Origin: Streptomyces sp. TRM70350 | Lineage (GTDB): Bacteria > Actinomycetota > Actinomycetes > Streptomycetales > Streptomycetaceae | Assembly: GCF_019219825.1 (NCBI RefSeq) | Contig: NZ_JAHUXH010000002.1 | Span: forward strand, 62,001-126,000 | Direction: 5' to 3' | Length of the DNA: 64,000 nucleotides | Part shown: positions 25,643-34,230 of the stretch, piece by piece | How the letters are laid out: each line of letters starts with the position of its first letter | Position numbering within the stretch: position 1 is the first letter of the stretch | Program-made: the position numbers and the translations under genes | The notes under the pieces: model-generated | Databases searched by the model: none | What the model saw: only the letters and a program-made list of their open reading frames with translations | Told to the model about the DNA's origin: nothing

Positions 25643-26425
25643 TCAGCCCAGGACGAGCACCAGCAGTGCCGTCGTGGCCGCCGTCTCGGCGAGACCGCCG
25701 AACACATCGCCGGTGACCCCGCCGAACCGGCGCACGCAGTGCCGCAGCAGGAGGCCGGCGACCACGGCGGAGGCGACCACCGCGAGGGCCGTGCGCAGGA
25801 CGTCGTACGTCCCGAAGAGCGCCCCGGCGGCCGCGGCACCTCCGGTCACGGCCAGCGTCACGCCCACCGCCCCGCGGACCGGGACGACCCCGGCGACGGC
25901 CGCCCCCAGCCCGTCGGGCCGGGCGGCCGGCACCCCGGCGCGGGCGGCCAGCGTCAGCGCGAGGCGGGCGGCGGTGGCCGCGACGACCGACGCGAGCGCA
26001 CCCCGGGCCCAGGAGCCGTCGTAGACCTGTGCCAGGGCCGCCACCTGGGCCAGGAGCACGAAGACCAGGGTGAGCACCCCGAACGGGCCGATGTCCGACT
26101 GCTTCATGATCCGCAGCGCGTCCTCGGCGGGCTTGCCGCTGCCCAGCCCGTCCGCCGTGTCGGCCAGGCCGTCCAGGTGCAGGCCACGGGTGAGGACGGC
26201 GGGGACGGCGACGCCGCCGACGGCGGCGAGCAGCGGGCCCGCGCCGAGCAGGAGCAGCAGCAGACCGACACCGGCCGCGCAGAGGCCGACGACCAGCCCG
26301 GCGAGGGGAGCGCAGAGCATCCCGCCGCGCGCGGTGTCCCGGTCCCAGCGGGTCACCCGTACCGGCAGGACGGTGAGGATGCCGAAGGCGAAGCGCAGGC
26401 CGTGCACGGGCGGGATCAGGGACAT
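25643..26425 (-). CDS. cobS: Adenosylcobinamide-GDP ribazoletransferase (cobalamin synthase)
   Basis: A 260-residue polytopic membrane protein with several hydrophobic helices, joining adenosylcobinamide-GDP and alpha-ribazole to give adenosylcobalamin. The family motif LTRGLHLDGLADTADGLGSG (residues about 78-97) with acidic metal-binding residues, followed by ALRIMKQSDIGPFGV, is diagnostic. No Shine-Dalgarno precedes ATG 26425; TACCCT lies exactly six bases upstream, suggesting a leaderless transcript. The other late cobalamin genes cobT and cobU lie at 28021 and 30376, all on the minus strand but separated by other genes. Confidence 0.93.
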   Translation of the reverse strand: MSLIPPVHGLRFAFGILTVLPVRVTRWDRDTARGGMLCAPLAGLVVGLCAAGVGLLLLLLGAGPLLAAVGGVAVPAVLTRGLHLDGLADTADGLGSGKPAEDALRIMKQSDIGPFGVLTLVFVLLAQVAALAQVYDGSWARGALASVVAATAARLALTLAARAGVPAARPDGLGAAVAGVVPVRGAVGVTLAVTGGAAAAGALFGTYDVLRTALAVVASAVVAGLLLRHCVRRFGGVTGDVFGGLAETAATTALLVLVLG

Positions 26426-26487
26426 CCCGGCAGGGTACGCGACCGCTCACGGAGCATTTCACCGGAATCCTGGGCAAACTTGAACGT

Positions 26488-27252
26488 ATGGGGAACTGGC
26501 TGGAACGCAACATCGTCGAGCCCGGCAAGCTCCCCCTGCTGCTCGCCCTCACCGCCTTCGTGCTGACCTTCCTGATCACCCGGCTGATCACCCGCATGAT
26601 CCGGGCGGGCAGGGGCCCCTTCCGCAACGTCAAGACGGGCGGTGTGCACGTCCACCACGTGGTGCCCGGCGTCATCCTCATCCTCGTCGGCGGCTTCGGC
26701 GCGGTGGCCGGCGGCCGGCACGGCTTCGGCTCCTACCTCGCGGCCGTGCTCTTCGGGATCGGCGCGGGCCTGGTGCTGGACGAGTTCGCGCTGATCCTGC
26801 ATCTGGACGACGTGTACTGGACCGAGGCGGGCCGCAAGAGCGTCGAGGCGGTCGTGCTCACCGCCGCGCTGGTCGGCCTGTGGGTGGCCGGATTCTCGCC
26901 CTTCGGCGTCAACGACCTCGACGAGGACGAGTTGCAGAACCGGGGCTCGGTCATCTCCACGGTCGCGGTGACCTTCCTCCTCTCGCTCATCGCCCTCGTC
27001 AAGGGCAAGGCCCGCCTGGCCATCCTCGGCGTGATCATCCCCTTCCTCGCCCTGTTCGGCGCGATCCGGCTGGCCCGCCCCGGATCCCCCTGGGCGAAAC
27101 GCTTCTACCGCCGCCGTCCCCGCGCCCGGGCCAGAGCACGCCTGCGCGCCTACCACCACGACCGCCGCTGGCTGGGCCCCACCCGCAGGCTTCAGGACTG
27201 GCTGGGCGGCACACCCGACCGCGAGCCCACCCGCTCCCTCGAAACCCGCTGA
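26488..27252 (+). CDS. Conserved integral membrane protein, function unknown
   Basis: A 254-residue protein with about five or six membrane helices: one near residues 16-35 (LPLLLALTAFVLTFLITRLI), then VVPGVILILVGGFGAVAG, a Gly-rich pair (YLAAVLFGIGAGLVLDEFAL), VVLTAALVGLWVAGF, and VAVTFLLSLIALV with VIIPFLALFGAI. The loop HLDDVYWTEAGRKSVEA is conserved in similar actinobacterial proteins as far as I recall. The C-terminal 60 residues are strongly basic and cytoplasmic. It diverges from cobS with 62 bp between starts, and its 3' end overlaps the convergent gene by 61 bp. Confidence 0.7.
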   Translation: MGNWLERNIVEPGKLPLLLALTAFVLTFLITRLITRMIRAGRGPFRNVKTGGVHVHHVVPGVILILVGGFGAVAGGRHGFGSYLAAVLFGIGAGLVLDEFALILHLDDVYWTEAGRKSVEAVVLTAALVGLWVAGFSPFGVNDLDEDELQNRGSVISTVAVTFLLSLIALVKGKARLAILGVIIPFLALFGAIRLARPGSPWAKRFYRRRPRARARARLRAYHHDRRWLGPTRRLQDWLGGTPDREPTRSLETR

Positions 27253-27890
27253 CGCGGCGCGGTCACCGCGCACAGCACCAGCACCGCCGCGATCGCCGCG
27301 AGGTGCTCCTTGCCGGCCAGGTTCTCCTTCACCACCACCTCGGCCACCATCGCGACGACGACCGCCCCGGCGGTGACGTACGCTCCGTAGCGCCAGCCGA
27401 CGTACACCGCGAGGCCGACGACCGCGGCCGACGGGCCGGTGTCCACGACCTGCGCGTCCGAGGCGGGCAGGCCGAGGGGGTGGCCGGGGCCGAGGGCGAT
27501 GCCGAGGCGGGCGTACAGCGTTCCGGCGAGGGTGGCGGTGTAGGCGAGGGCGAGGGTGCGCCATCGTCCGAGGCAGATCTCCGCGATGCCGAACACCAGC
27601 AGGATCTGCAGCAGCGCACCCCACACCGGCAGGCCGAGGGCGGGCACGAACAGCGACAGGGGGGTGCGCAGGAGGGCCAGCCAGAGGGGGTCCTCGGCGC
27701 GGACGGCCCCGACGTTCTGCACGAACTGGTAGCCCCACGAGCGGCCGTGCACGAAGTGCAGCAGGGCGGTGAGGCAGACGGCCCCGATCGCCATCGCCAC
27801 GGCCCGCGCCCGCCGCGCGCGCAGCCCCGCACGGACGGTCCGGTGGAGCGGCCCCCATTCGGCGCGGGCCCAGCGGGCGAGCGGGTTCAT
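27192..27890 (-). CDS. Rhomboid-like multi-spanning membrane protein
   Basis: A 232-residue polytopic protein. I start at ATG 27890 (MNPLARWARAEWGP); the longer frame to 28004 lacks coding character. Helices run from about residue 30 (AVAMAIGAVCLTALLHFVHG) to the C-terminus. The layout, with DTGPSAAVVGLAVYVGW in a late helix where rhomboids carry GxSx, resembles the rhomboid-like (Rhomboid_2 type) proteins of actinobacteria, but the catalytic pair cannot be confirmed, so it may not be a protease. Its last 20 codons are antisense to the end of the convergent membrane protein gene. Confidence 0.6.
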   Translation of the reverse strand: MNPLARWARAEWGPLHRTVRAGLRARRARAVAMAIGAVCLTALLHFVHGRSWGYQFVQNVGAVRAEDPLWLALLRTPLSLFVPALGLPVWGALLQILLVFGIAEICLGRWRTLALAYTATLAGTLYARLGIALGPGHPLGLPASDAQVVDTGPSAAVVGLAVYVGWRYGAYVTAGAVVVAMVAEVVVKENLAGKEHLAAIAAVLVLCAVTAPRQRVSRERVGSRSGVPPSQS

Positions 27891-28020
27891 CGGGGGCGGC
27901 TCCGGGGGTGCGGCGGGTGCGGATACGTAGCGACACGTACAGAGACCACCCGAAACCGGCCGAAAGTTGACCGCGACCTGAGTGACCTGCACCTCAGACC
28001 GCACTCCTCAGACCGCACCC

Positions 28021-29142
28021 CTAGTCTGCCTCCAGCTCTGCCTCCAGCTCCTCGGCGGGCTCCTTCTCCTCCGGCTCCTCCGGCTCCTCCGGCTCCTCCG
28101 GCCGCTCCGGCAGCTCCGCCGCCAACGCCGCCGCGGCCTGCACCAGGGGCAGCGCCAGCAGACCCCCAGCGCCCTCCCCGACCGACACGCCATGGTCGAG
28201 CAGCGGCTCCAGCGCCATCCGGTCCAGCGCCTTGGCCTGCCCCGGCTCCCCGCTGTTGTGCCCGGCCAGCCACCAGTCCGGCGCCCGGAACGCGATCCGC
28301 TGCGCCACCAGCGCACACGCGGCCGCCACCACGCCGTCCAGGATCACCGGCGTCTTGCGCACCGCGCACTGGAGCAGGAACCCGGTCATCGCCGCGACAT
28401 CGGCCCCGCCGACCGTCGCCAGCAACTGCAGCTGGTCCCCGAGCACCGGCCGCGCCCGCCGCAACGCGTCCCGGATCGCCGCGCACTTGCGCATCCACGC
28501 CAGGTCGTCGATGGCGAGCCCGCCCCGCCCGGTCACCACCGACGCGTCGGTCCCGCACAGCGCGGCGACGAGCACCCCGGCCACCGTGGTCCCGCCCACG
28601 CTCAGATCGCCGAGCACCACCAGATCCGTACCGGAGTCGGCCTCCTCGTCGGCCACCGCGACCCCGGCGCGGAACGCGGCCTCGGCCTCCTCGGCCGTCA
28701 GCGCGTCCTCGATGTCGATCCGCCCGCTGCCACGCCGTACCCGGTGCTTCACGACATCCGCGGGCAGCGTCTGCGGATCGCAGTCCAGCGCCATGTCCAC
28801 GACCCGCACCGGCACGCCGAGCCGCCGGGCCAGCACGGACACCGGGCGGCCGCCCCGAAGCACCTCCCGCACCAGCTCCACGGCGCTCCCCGCGGGCCGC
28901 GTGGACACCCCCAGCTCCGCGACACCGTGGTCACCGGCGAACAGCACCACCCGCGGCCGTTCCACCGCCCGCACCGGTACGGCACCCTGTGCCGCGGCCA
29001 GCCACTCACCCAGGTCGTCGAGGCGCCCCAGCGAACCGGGCGGCACGATCTGACGCTCCCGGCGCGCCTCCGCGTCGCGGCGCACCCCGCCGTCGGGGCG
29101 CTCGATCAGATCGGTGAAGTCGTCGAGATTAAGCGAGCTCAT
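28021..29142 (-). CDS. cobT: Nicotinate-nucleotide-dimethylbenzimidazole phosphoribosyltransferase
   Basis: A 373-residue enzyme making alpha-ribazole-5'-phosphate for the lower ligand of B12. Family motifs are PPGSLGRLDDLGEWLA, VVLFAGDHGVAELGVS, LGDLSVGGTTVAGVLVAAL and HNSGEPGQAKALDRM, with the catalytic glutamate in VSVGEGAGGLLALP. An acidic tail of about 25 residues repeating EEP and rich in Glu follows the catalytic domain and comes from a short DNA repeat (about 28030-28115). ATG 29142 has no Shine-Dalgarno, but TACTGT lies seven bases upstream. Partner genes in the pathway are cobS and cobU. Confidence 0.93.
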   Translation of the reverse strand: MSSLNLDDFTDLIERPDGGVRRDAEARRERQIVPPGSLGRLDDLGEWLAAAQGAVPVRAVERPRVVLFAGDHGVAELGVSTRPAGSAVELVREVLRGGRPVSVLARRLGVPVRVVDMALDCDPQTLPADVVKHRVRRGSGRIDIEDALTAEEAEAAFRAGVAVADEEADSGTDLVVLGDLSVGGTTVAGVLVAALCGTDASVVTGRGGLAIDDLAWMRKCAAIRDALRRARPVLGDQLQLLATVGGADVAAMTGFLLQCAVRKTPVILDGVVAAACALVAQRIAFRAPDWWLAGHNSGEPGQAKALDRMALEPLLDHGVSVGEGAGGLLALPLVQAAAALAAELPERPEEPEEPEEPEEKEPAEELEAELEAD

Positions 29143-29303
29143 TCGCCGAACAGTACCGGCCCCGATCGAACAGGACCGCGCCACATGGCGACCACGACCC
29201 CACGACGTCGTTGCACCCAAGATCGCGATCCCATACGTTCCGTTTTGCAGCGGATTGTCGTACGCCCCTCCCCGCCCTGTCCGTCGCGCCCCGGGAGCCG
29301 CCC

Positions 29304-30359
29304 ATGTCGTCGTCCGCCCCTCTCGCCGCACCGGAGATCGACCTGCGCCGCGCCACGTACCTCGCCGAACTCGCCCAGGGCACCGAGCGCTTCCACGCAC
29401 CGCGCCGCGACAGCTGCCCCTGGTGCGGCGGGCAGCGCCTGACCACGCGCCTGACGGCACCCGACGTGATCCAGCGCAAGCCGGGCACGTTCACCCTCGA
29501 CGCGTGCGACGACTGCGCGCATGTCTTCCAGAACCCCGGTCTCACGCCGGAGGGCATGGCGTTCTACCACCGGGACCGGGACCAGTACGAGCGCCCGCCC
29601 TCCCGGCGCCGCAACCGGCAGCGCGTCCGGGCGATGCTGCACCTCCCGGAGCCGGAGAGCTGGCTGGACGTGGGTACGGGCGACGGCGACTTCCCGGCCG
29701 TCGCCCAGGAGCTGCTCCCGTACACCTCCTTCGACGGCACGGACCCCACCCCGCGCGTCCTGCGCGCCCGCGCGACGGAACGCGTGGAGGAGGCCTACGT
29801 CGGGCACCTCACCACCCCAGGCCTCCTGGCCCAGCTGCGTGCCCGCTACGACGTGGTGAGCGTCTTCCACCGCCTGGAACAGTGCCCGTCCCCCCGCGAG
29901 GAACTCCTGGCGGCGATCGCGGCACTCCGCCCCGGCGGACACCTCATCCTCGAACTGACCAACCCGCACAGCGCGTTCGCCGCACTCCTGGGCAAGTGGT
30001 GGCCCGGCCACGCGCAACCCGGCCAGGTCCACCTCATCCCGCTCCCCAACGTCCACAAGGCCCTGGAATCCCACAACTGCACGGTCCTCGCCACGGACGA
30101 GTGCACCCCCCACACCCCCACCGACCTCGCCACGGCGGCAACCCGAGCCCTCGCCCAGGCCCTCCCTTCCCCCGACACCCCCTGGCGAGCCACCCCGCCC
30201 ACCGTGCTGCAGCACACCGCGCGCGCAGCCCTGACGCCCGCGACCATCCCCGTACGCCTGACAGCGGCAGCCCTGGACCACACCCTGGCGCCCGTGCTGC
30301 GCCGCACCGGCTTCTCCAACGCGTACCGGGTGATCGCCCGCAAGAACCCGGTGCCGTAG
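29304..30359 (+). CDS. Class I SAM-dependent methyltransferase with N-terminal zinc ribbon
   Basis: A 351-residue protein. A zinc ribbon near the N-terminus uses CPWCGG (about residue 39) and CDDCAHVFQNPG (about residue 72), as in methyltransferases that act on sugars or natural product scaffolds. The Rossmann core has WLDVGTGDGDFPAVAQELL and VSVFHRLEQCPSPREEL, then LRPGGHLILELTNPHS. ATG 29304 follows GGGAG. Substrate unknown. It lies between cobT and cobU on the opposite strand, so it is not part of a cobalamin operon, although a role near that pathway cannot be excluded. Confidence 0.72.
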   Translation: MSSSAPLAAPEIDLRRATYLAELAQGTERFHAPRRDSCPWCGGQRLTTRLTAPDVIQRKPGTFTLDACDDCAHVFQNPGLTPEGMAFYHRDRDQYERPPSRRRNRQRVRAMLHLPEPESWLDVGTGDGDFPAVAQELLPYTSFDGTDPTPRVLRARATERVEEAYVGHLTTPGLLAQLRARYDVVSVFHRLEQCPSPREELLAAIAALRPGGHLILELTNPHSAFAALLGKWWPGHAQPGQVHLIPLPNVHKALESHNCTVLATDECTPHTPTDLATAATRALAQALPSPDTPWRATPPTVLQHTARAALTPATIPVRLTAAALDHTLAPVLRRTGFSNAYRVIARKNPVP

Positions 30360-30375
30360 GGCACGGGCGCCCCCC

Positions 30376-31605
30376 TCAGCCCCGCAGCACCACGGTCTGC
30401 CCCGCCACCACCAGCAGCACCTGCTCGCACTCACTCGCGAACGCCGCGTTCAGGCGCCCCAGTTCGTCCCGGTACCGTCGGCCGGACGCCGTGGCCGGGA
30501 CGATGCCGGAACCCACCTCGTTCGACACGGCGACCACCACCCGCCGCGTGCCCCGCACCGCCTCCGTCAGCGCGTGCACCCGCTCGCGCAGCGCCTTCTC
30601 GCCGCCGTCCGCCCACTCCGCGTCGTCCCACGCCCCGACGGCGTCCATCGCGTCCGTCAGCCACAGCGACAGACAGTCGATCAGCAGCGGCGGCCCGTCC
30701 TCCGCGAGCAGCGGTACCAGGTCGCACGTCTCCACCGTCCGCCACGACCCCGGCCGCCGCTCCCGGTGCGCGGCCACCCGCTCCGCCCACTCCCCGTCCC
30801 CGCCCCGGGTGCCGCCCGTGGCGACGTACAGCACATGGGGGAACGCCTCCAGCCGCCGCTCCGCCTCCACCGACTTGCCCGACCTTGCCCCACCCAGCAC
30901 CAGCGTCCGCCGCGGCACGTCGGGCACGTCCTCGTACGCCCCGACCGCCAGACTCACCCCGTCCGGCACGGCCCGCGCCCCCGCCGCGGCCAGCCGCCGC
31001 CGCAACTCCGCCCCCGGCGGCACGTCGTGATCCAGGTGTACGGCGATGACGTCCGTCGTGGGCCCGACCGCCCCCACCGCCCGCAACCGCGCCAGCGCGT
31101 CCGGCCGCCCCACGACGTCCGCGAGCACCATGTCGTACGGCCCCGCCGCCACGCCCCCCTCCTCCAGCCCGGCCGGGGCACACCCGGGCGGCAGATACAC
31201 CAACCGCTGCCCGTCCGGCCCGGTCACGGCGTACCCCGTGCCCGGCGCGTCCATCGCCAGCGCCCGCACCCGATGCCCCGTCAGCAGCGCCAACTCCCGC
31301 CCGTCCGGCACCCGCCCGGGCTGCGGCAGCCCGGCCGGCACCTCCATCGGCGGCCCGTTGTGCGGATGCGACAGCAGCACCTGCCGTACTCCCGCCAGCG
31401 ACCGGCCCGCCCGCGCCGCCGCGAACGCCGCACCCGGGGTCAGGTCGAACAGCATCGCCCCGTCCACGAGCACGGCCGTGGCCGCCCGCGCCTCCGCGCC
31501 GAGGGCGGTGGCGCAGGCAGCGCAGGGACAGTCGGGACGAGGGAGTCCCGCGGGGGCGCCGGTGCCGAGCAGAGTCAGTTCCACGATCCGATTTTCGCCG
31601 CTCAT
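30376..31605 (-). CDS. cobU: CobU (adenosylcobinamide kinase/guanylyltransferase) fused to an MBL-like domain
   Basis: A 409-residue fusion. Residues about 8-225 resemble a metallo-beta-lactamase-fold protein of PhnP/PqqB type (LTLLGTGAPAGLPRPDC, CPCAAC, VLLSHPHNGPP, AVHLDHDVPPG), but the HxHxDH metal motif is degenerate. Residues 232-409 are CobU: P-loop GGARSGKS (238-245), VLYVATGGTRGGDGEWAERV, then LLIDCLSLWLTD and VVVAVSNEVGSGIVPA, the kinase/guanylyltransferase that phosphorylates and then GDP-activates adenosylcobinamide for CobS. ATG 31605 is the only sensible start before the N-terminal domain. Confidence 0.9.
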   Translation of the reverse strand: MSGENRIVELTLLGTGAPAGLPRPDCPCAACATALGAEARAATAVLVDGAMLFDLTPGAAFAAARAGRSLAGVRQVLLSHPHNGPPMEVPAGLPQPGRVPDGRELALLTGHRVRALAMDAPGTGYAVTGPDGQRLVYLPPGCAPAGLEEGGVAAGPYDMVLADVVGRPDALARLRAVGAVGPTTDVIAVHLDHDVPPGAELRRRLAAAGARAVPDGVSLAVGAYEDVPDVPRRTLVLGGARSGKSVEAERRLEAFPHVLYVATGGTRGGDGEWAERVAAHRERRPGSWRTVETCDLVPLLAEDGPPLLIDCLSLWLTDAMDAVGAWDDAEWADGGEKALRERVHALTEAVRGTRRVVVAVSNEVGSGIVPATASGRRYRDELGRLNAAFASECEQVLLVVAGQTVVLRG

Positions 31606-31938
31606 CGCCTGCCCTGCGCGCGCGGGACGTGGTGGGGGGCGGGTGGTGCTGCTCGTGTTGGGTGTCTGGGGTGCTGTGCGGGGCATCTGGGGTGCCCTGA
31701 GGGTCCCGGCGGTGCCGCCCGTCTTGCCCCCGGGACGCCGTAAGGGGCTCCTCTTGAGCCAGGACGCCCCTACCGGCACGGGACCGATCCATGAGCGGCA
31801 GCCCCCGGCGGCCGGCGCGGTGTGACCGATCCCCCGCCGTCCGACAACGGCTCACCCAGCGGAGCGCATAGGCTCGGGGCGGGAGCCGGATCAAGGTCCG
31901 GTTCCGGCTCTGCAGGTGCTGACAGCTGGGAGGCGTAC
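31606..31938. other. Gene-free stretch between cobU and a small gene
   Basis: About 330 bp between divergent genes. I looked for a cobalamin riboswitch upstream of cobU (minus strand) and do not see the B12 box or its neighbouring stems. The stretch holds short GGGTG-rich direct repeats (31640-31700) and no plausible ORF. Promoters for both sides must lie here; I cannot place them with confidence. Confidence 0.5.
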
Positions 31939-32151
31939 ATGGTGGCATGGACGTGGCGGTTCGAGAAGGCCGACGGGACGGAGGTCCAGCCCGCGGTGCA
32001 GCCCGAGGAGTTCACCACGCAGGGCGACGCCGAGTCCTGGATCGGGGAGCACTGGAAGGACCTGCTCGCCGGAGGCGCGGACCAGGTACGGCTGTTCGAG
32101 GACGGCACCGAGATCTACGGGCCGATGAGCCTGCACGCCGAGCAGGCCTAA
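31939..32151 (+). CDS. Small acidic conserved protein (70 aa)
   Basis: A 70-residue protein beginning MVAWTWRFEKADGTEV, with GGGAGG nine bases upstream of ATG 31939. The sequence is acidic, with alternating hydrophobic residues (ESWIGEHWKDLLAGGADQVRLFEDGTEIYG) that suggest a small alpha/beta fold. It resembles short actinobacterial proteins of unknown function. A strong hairpin follows its stop and separates it from the convergent HtrA-like gene. Confidence 0.7.
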   Translation: MVAWTWRFEKADGTEVQPAVQPEEFTTQGDAESWIGEHWKDLLAGGADQVRLFEDGTEIYGPMSLHAEQA

Positions 32152-32163
32152 CGGGACGGGGCG

Positions 32164-32185
32164 GGGCGGCCCGCGCGGGCCGCCC
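32164..32185. terminator. Bidirectional terminator hairpin
   Basis: GGGCGGCCCGC (32164-32174) directly abuts its reverse complement GCGGGCCGCCC (32175-32185), followed by TTGT, between the convergent stops at 32151 and 32189. Confidence 0.7.
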
Positions 32186-32188
32186 TTG

Positions 32189-33253
32189 TCACTGCTCGCC
32201 CAGCGTCACCTCCACGGTCCGCTCCCGGCCGTTCCGGCTGAACGTCACCGTCGTCCGGTCCCCCGGCCGCAGCGGCGCCAGCGCCTCGGCGAGTGACGTG
32301 ATGGTGGTGATGTCCGTGTCACCCAACCTGGTGATGATGTCCCCGGACCGGATGCCGGCCTTGTCCGCCGGCCCGCCGGAGCGGACCTCGACGACGGCCA
32401 CCCCGGCGGGCCGGTAGTCGTCGTTGAGGACGGTACGGCCCGTGATGCCGAGCGCCGCCCGCCCCGATTCGGTGACCCGGCCCTCCTCGATGATCTGATC
32501 GGCGATCGTCTTCACCGTCGACGCCGGGATCGCGAACCCGATCCCGGGCGCCGGAACCTCCCCGATGCCGGGGTCGGTCGCGCCCAGCGTCGGGATGCCG
32601 ATGACCCGCCCGGCGAGGTTCACCAGCGCGCCCCCGCTGTTGCCCGGGTTGATGTCCGCCGACGTCTGCACCATGTTGGCGATCGTCACCCCCGGACCGT
32701 CGTCGCCGGATGCCGTGACGGTCCGTCCGGTCGCCGACACGATCCCCTGCGTCACGCTCGACGACAGCCCGAGCGGCGACCCCATCGCCAGCACGATCTG
32801 TCCGACCTCGACCTTCGTGGAGTCCCCGAAGGTCGCCGGCCGCAGTCCCTCCGGGGGCCGGTCCAGCTTCACCACGGCCAGGTCCTGCTCGGGGTACGAG
32901 TAGACGAGCCGGGCGCGGAGCTGCTCCTCGCTGTTGGCGGTCGTCACCTGGAACGTTCGCTGCTCACCGACGACGTGCGCGTTCGTGACGATGTGGCCCT
33001 CGTCGTCGTACACCACTCCGGAGCCCAGAGCAGTGCGGCCCTGGATCTGTACGACCGACGGCAGGACGTTGCTGATCACCCTCTGGTAGGCGTTCTGCAG
33101 TTCGTTCGCCACCGTCGGCGCGGCGGTCGGCGTGGCCGTCTGCTCGGGCTGCCCCGCCGGGCCAACCCCGGTGCACCCGGAGACGGAGACCAGGACGAGG
33201 CAGCACAACAGACCCACGGCGAGGCGCGGCGCCCGGAAAGGGGGAGCTTTCAT
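32189..33253 (-). CDS. HtrA/DegP-like serine protease lipoprotein with PDZ domain
   Basis: A 354-residue exported protein. The N-terminal signal ends in a lipobox (VSVSGC), so it is probably a lipoprotein anchored to the outer face of the membrane. The trypsin-like domain shows IVTNAHVVGEQ (His), QDLAVVKLDRP (Asp) and NPGNSGGALVN (Ser). A C-terminal PDZ domain (about 265-350) begins at GRAALGITGRTVL and includes GGPADKAGIRSGDIITRLGDTDI. It probably degrades or chaperones misfolded exported proteins, in line with the PspA envelope-stress genes nearby. A dispersed repeat and a methyltransferase gene lie upstream. Confidence 0.9.
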   Translation of the reverse strand: MKAPPFRAPRLAVGLLCCLVLVSVSGCTGVGPAGQPEQTATPTAAPTVANELQNAYQRVISNVLPSVVQIQGRTALGSGVVYDDEGHIVTNAHVVGEQRTFQVTTANSEEQLRARLVYSYPEQDLAVVKLDRPPEGLRPATFGDSTKVEVGQIVLAMGSPLGLSSSVTQGIVSATGRTVTASGDDGPGVTIANMVQTSADINPGNSGGALVNLAGRVIGIPTLGATDPGIGEVPAPGIGFAIPASTVKTIADQIIEEGRVTESGRAALGITGRTVLNDDYRPAGVAVVEVRSGGPADKAGIRSGDIITRLGDTDITTITSLAEALAPLRPGDRTTVTFSRNGRERTVEVTLGEQ

Positions 33254-33352
33254 GCCCCGAGTCTGGCTTCCGGGCCGGGATGAGGGCCCGCGCTGTACGC
33301 CCGAACGGGCTCAGGGCCTGTCGTTCGGATCATGCCGGTGCCGATTCGGCAG

Positions 33353-33444
33353 CGCCCCGCGGGGGCGCGGGGAACTGCGCCACCGGCCACGAAGGGCCCG
33401 CAGCCGATCGACAGCCCGTCGCGGCACTTCCCGCGGGGCGCTCA
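33353..33444 (+). repeat. Dispersed intergenic element, copy 3 (long form)
   Basis: Contains GGGGGCGCGGGGAACTGCGC then CACCGGCCACGAAGGGCCCG and ends in GATCGACAGCCCGTCGCGGC with ACTTCCCGCGGGGCGCTCA. The final TCA is the reverse complement of the stop codon of the methyltransferase gene. The second half matches copy 6 at 58132-58216 almost base for base. Confidence 0.75.
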
Positions 33445-34230
33445 GCCGCGTACCCCGCACAGATGCAGCAACGCCGCGACCCCCCGGTACGGATCCGTCC
33501 GCCCGGCCCGCTCCTCCACCGCCAGCAGCGTCTCCACATCGGCCGGGACGTCCGCCCCGTCCGCCGCCGTGTCGGTGAAGACCCGCACGCCGTACCAGGC
33601 GTGCAGCGGCGCCCCGATCCCGGCGAGCGTGGCCGTCAGCGCGGCCAGCCGGTCGGCCCGGACGTCGAGGCCCAGCCGGTTCCGGTACGCCGTGGTGTCG
33701 AAGGCGGCGAGCGCCGCGGCCCAGTCGCCGGACAGCCCCGGACGGATCGCCAGCGCGTCCCCGTTGCGCACCAGCAGCGACAACAGCCCGCCCGGTGCGA
33801 GCATCCGCGCCAGCCCCGCCAGCAGCGGATCGGGATCGTCGACGTACATGAGCACGCCATGACAGAGCACGACGTCGAAGCTGCCGGGCAGGAAGTGCAC
33901 GCCCGTGTCCCGGCCGTCCCCCTCGATGAGCCGTACCCGCTCCCGGATCCCCTCCGGCTCCTCCGTCAGCGCCGACCGCGCCGCCGCGAGCATCGTCGCG
34001 TCCTTCTCTATGCCGGTCACCTGGTGCCCGGCCCGGGCCAGCCGCAGCGCCTGCGTGCCCTGGCCCATCCCCACGTCGAGCACCCGCAGCCGCTGCCCGA
34101 CCGGGAACCGCCCGGCTATCTGCTCGTCGAGCTGCCGGGCCACCAGTTCCTGCCGTACGACGTCACGCAACCCGCCGAGCCCGCTCAGCCGGGCGTCCGC
34201 CGCACCCCCCGGGAAAGACGTCGCGCTCAG
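33442..34230 (-). CDS. Class I SAM-dependent methyltransferase
   Basis: A methyltransferase of about 262 residues. SAM-binding motif LRVLDVGMGQGTQALRLA, then VTGIEKDATMLAAARSAL, LIEGDGRDTG and FDVVLCHGVLMYVDDP resemble small-molecule or tRNA methyltransferases of the UbiE/CmoA sort. The start is uncertain: no ATG or GTG fits, but a CTG at 34230 overlaps the upstream DUF3043 stop (CCCTGA) and has GGAGAG five bases before it, so coupled initiation there is plausible. Substrate unknown. A dispersed repeat begins directly at its stop codon. Confidence 0.7.
   Translation of the reverse strand: MSATSFPGGAADARLSGLGGLRDVVRQELVARQLDEQIAGRFPVGQRLRVLDVGMGQGTQALRLARAGHQVTGIEKDATMLAAARSALTEEPEGIRERVRLIEGDGRDTGVHFLPGSFDVVLCHGVLMYVDDPDPLLAGLARMLAPGGLLSLLVRNGDALAIRPGLSGDWAAALAAFDTTAYRNRLGLDVRADRLAALTATLAGIGAPLHAWYGVRVFTDTAADGADVPADVETLLAVEERAGRTDPYRGVAALLHLCGVRG

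Noticed and set aside
31606-31938. A cobalamin riboswitch upstream of cobU
   Set aside because: The B12 box and adjacent stems could not be found on either strand; a loosely similar GAGCCAGGACGCC lies on the wrong strand for cobU.
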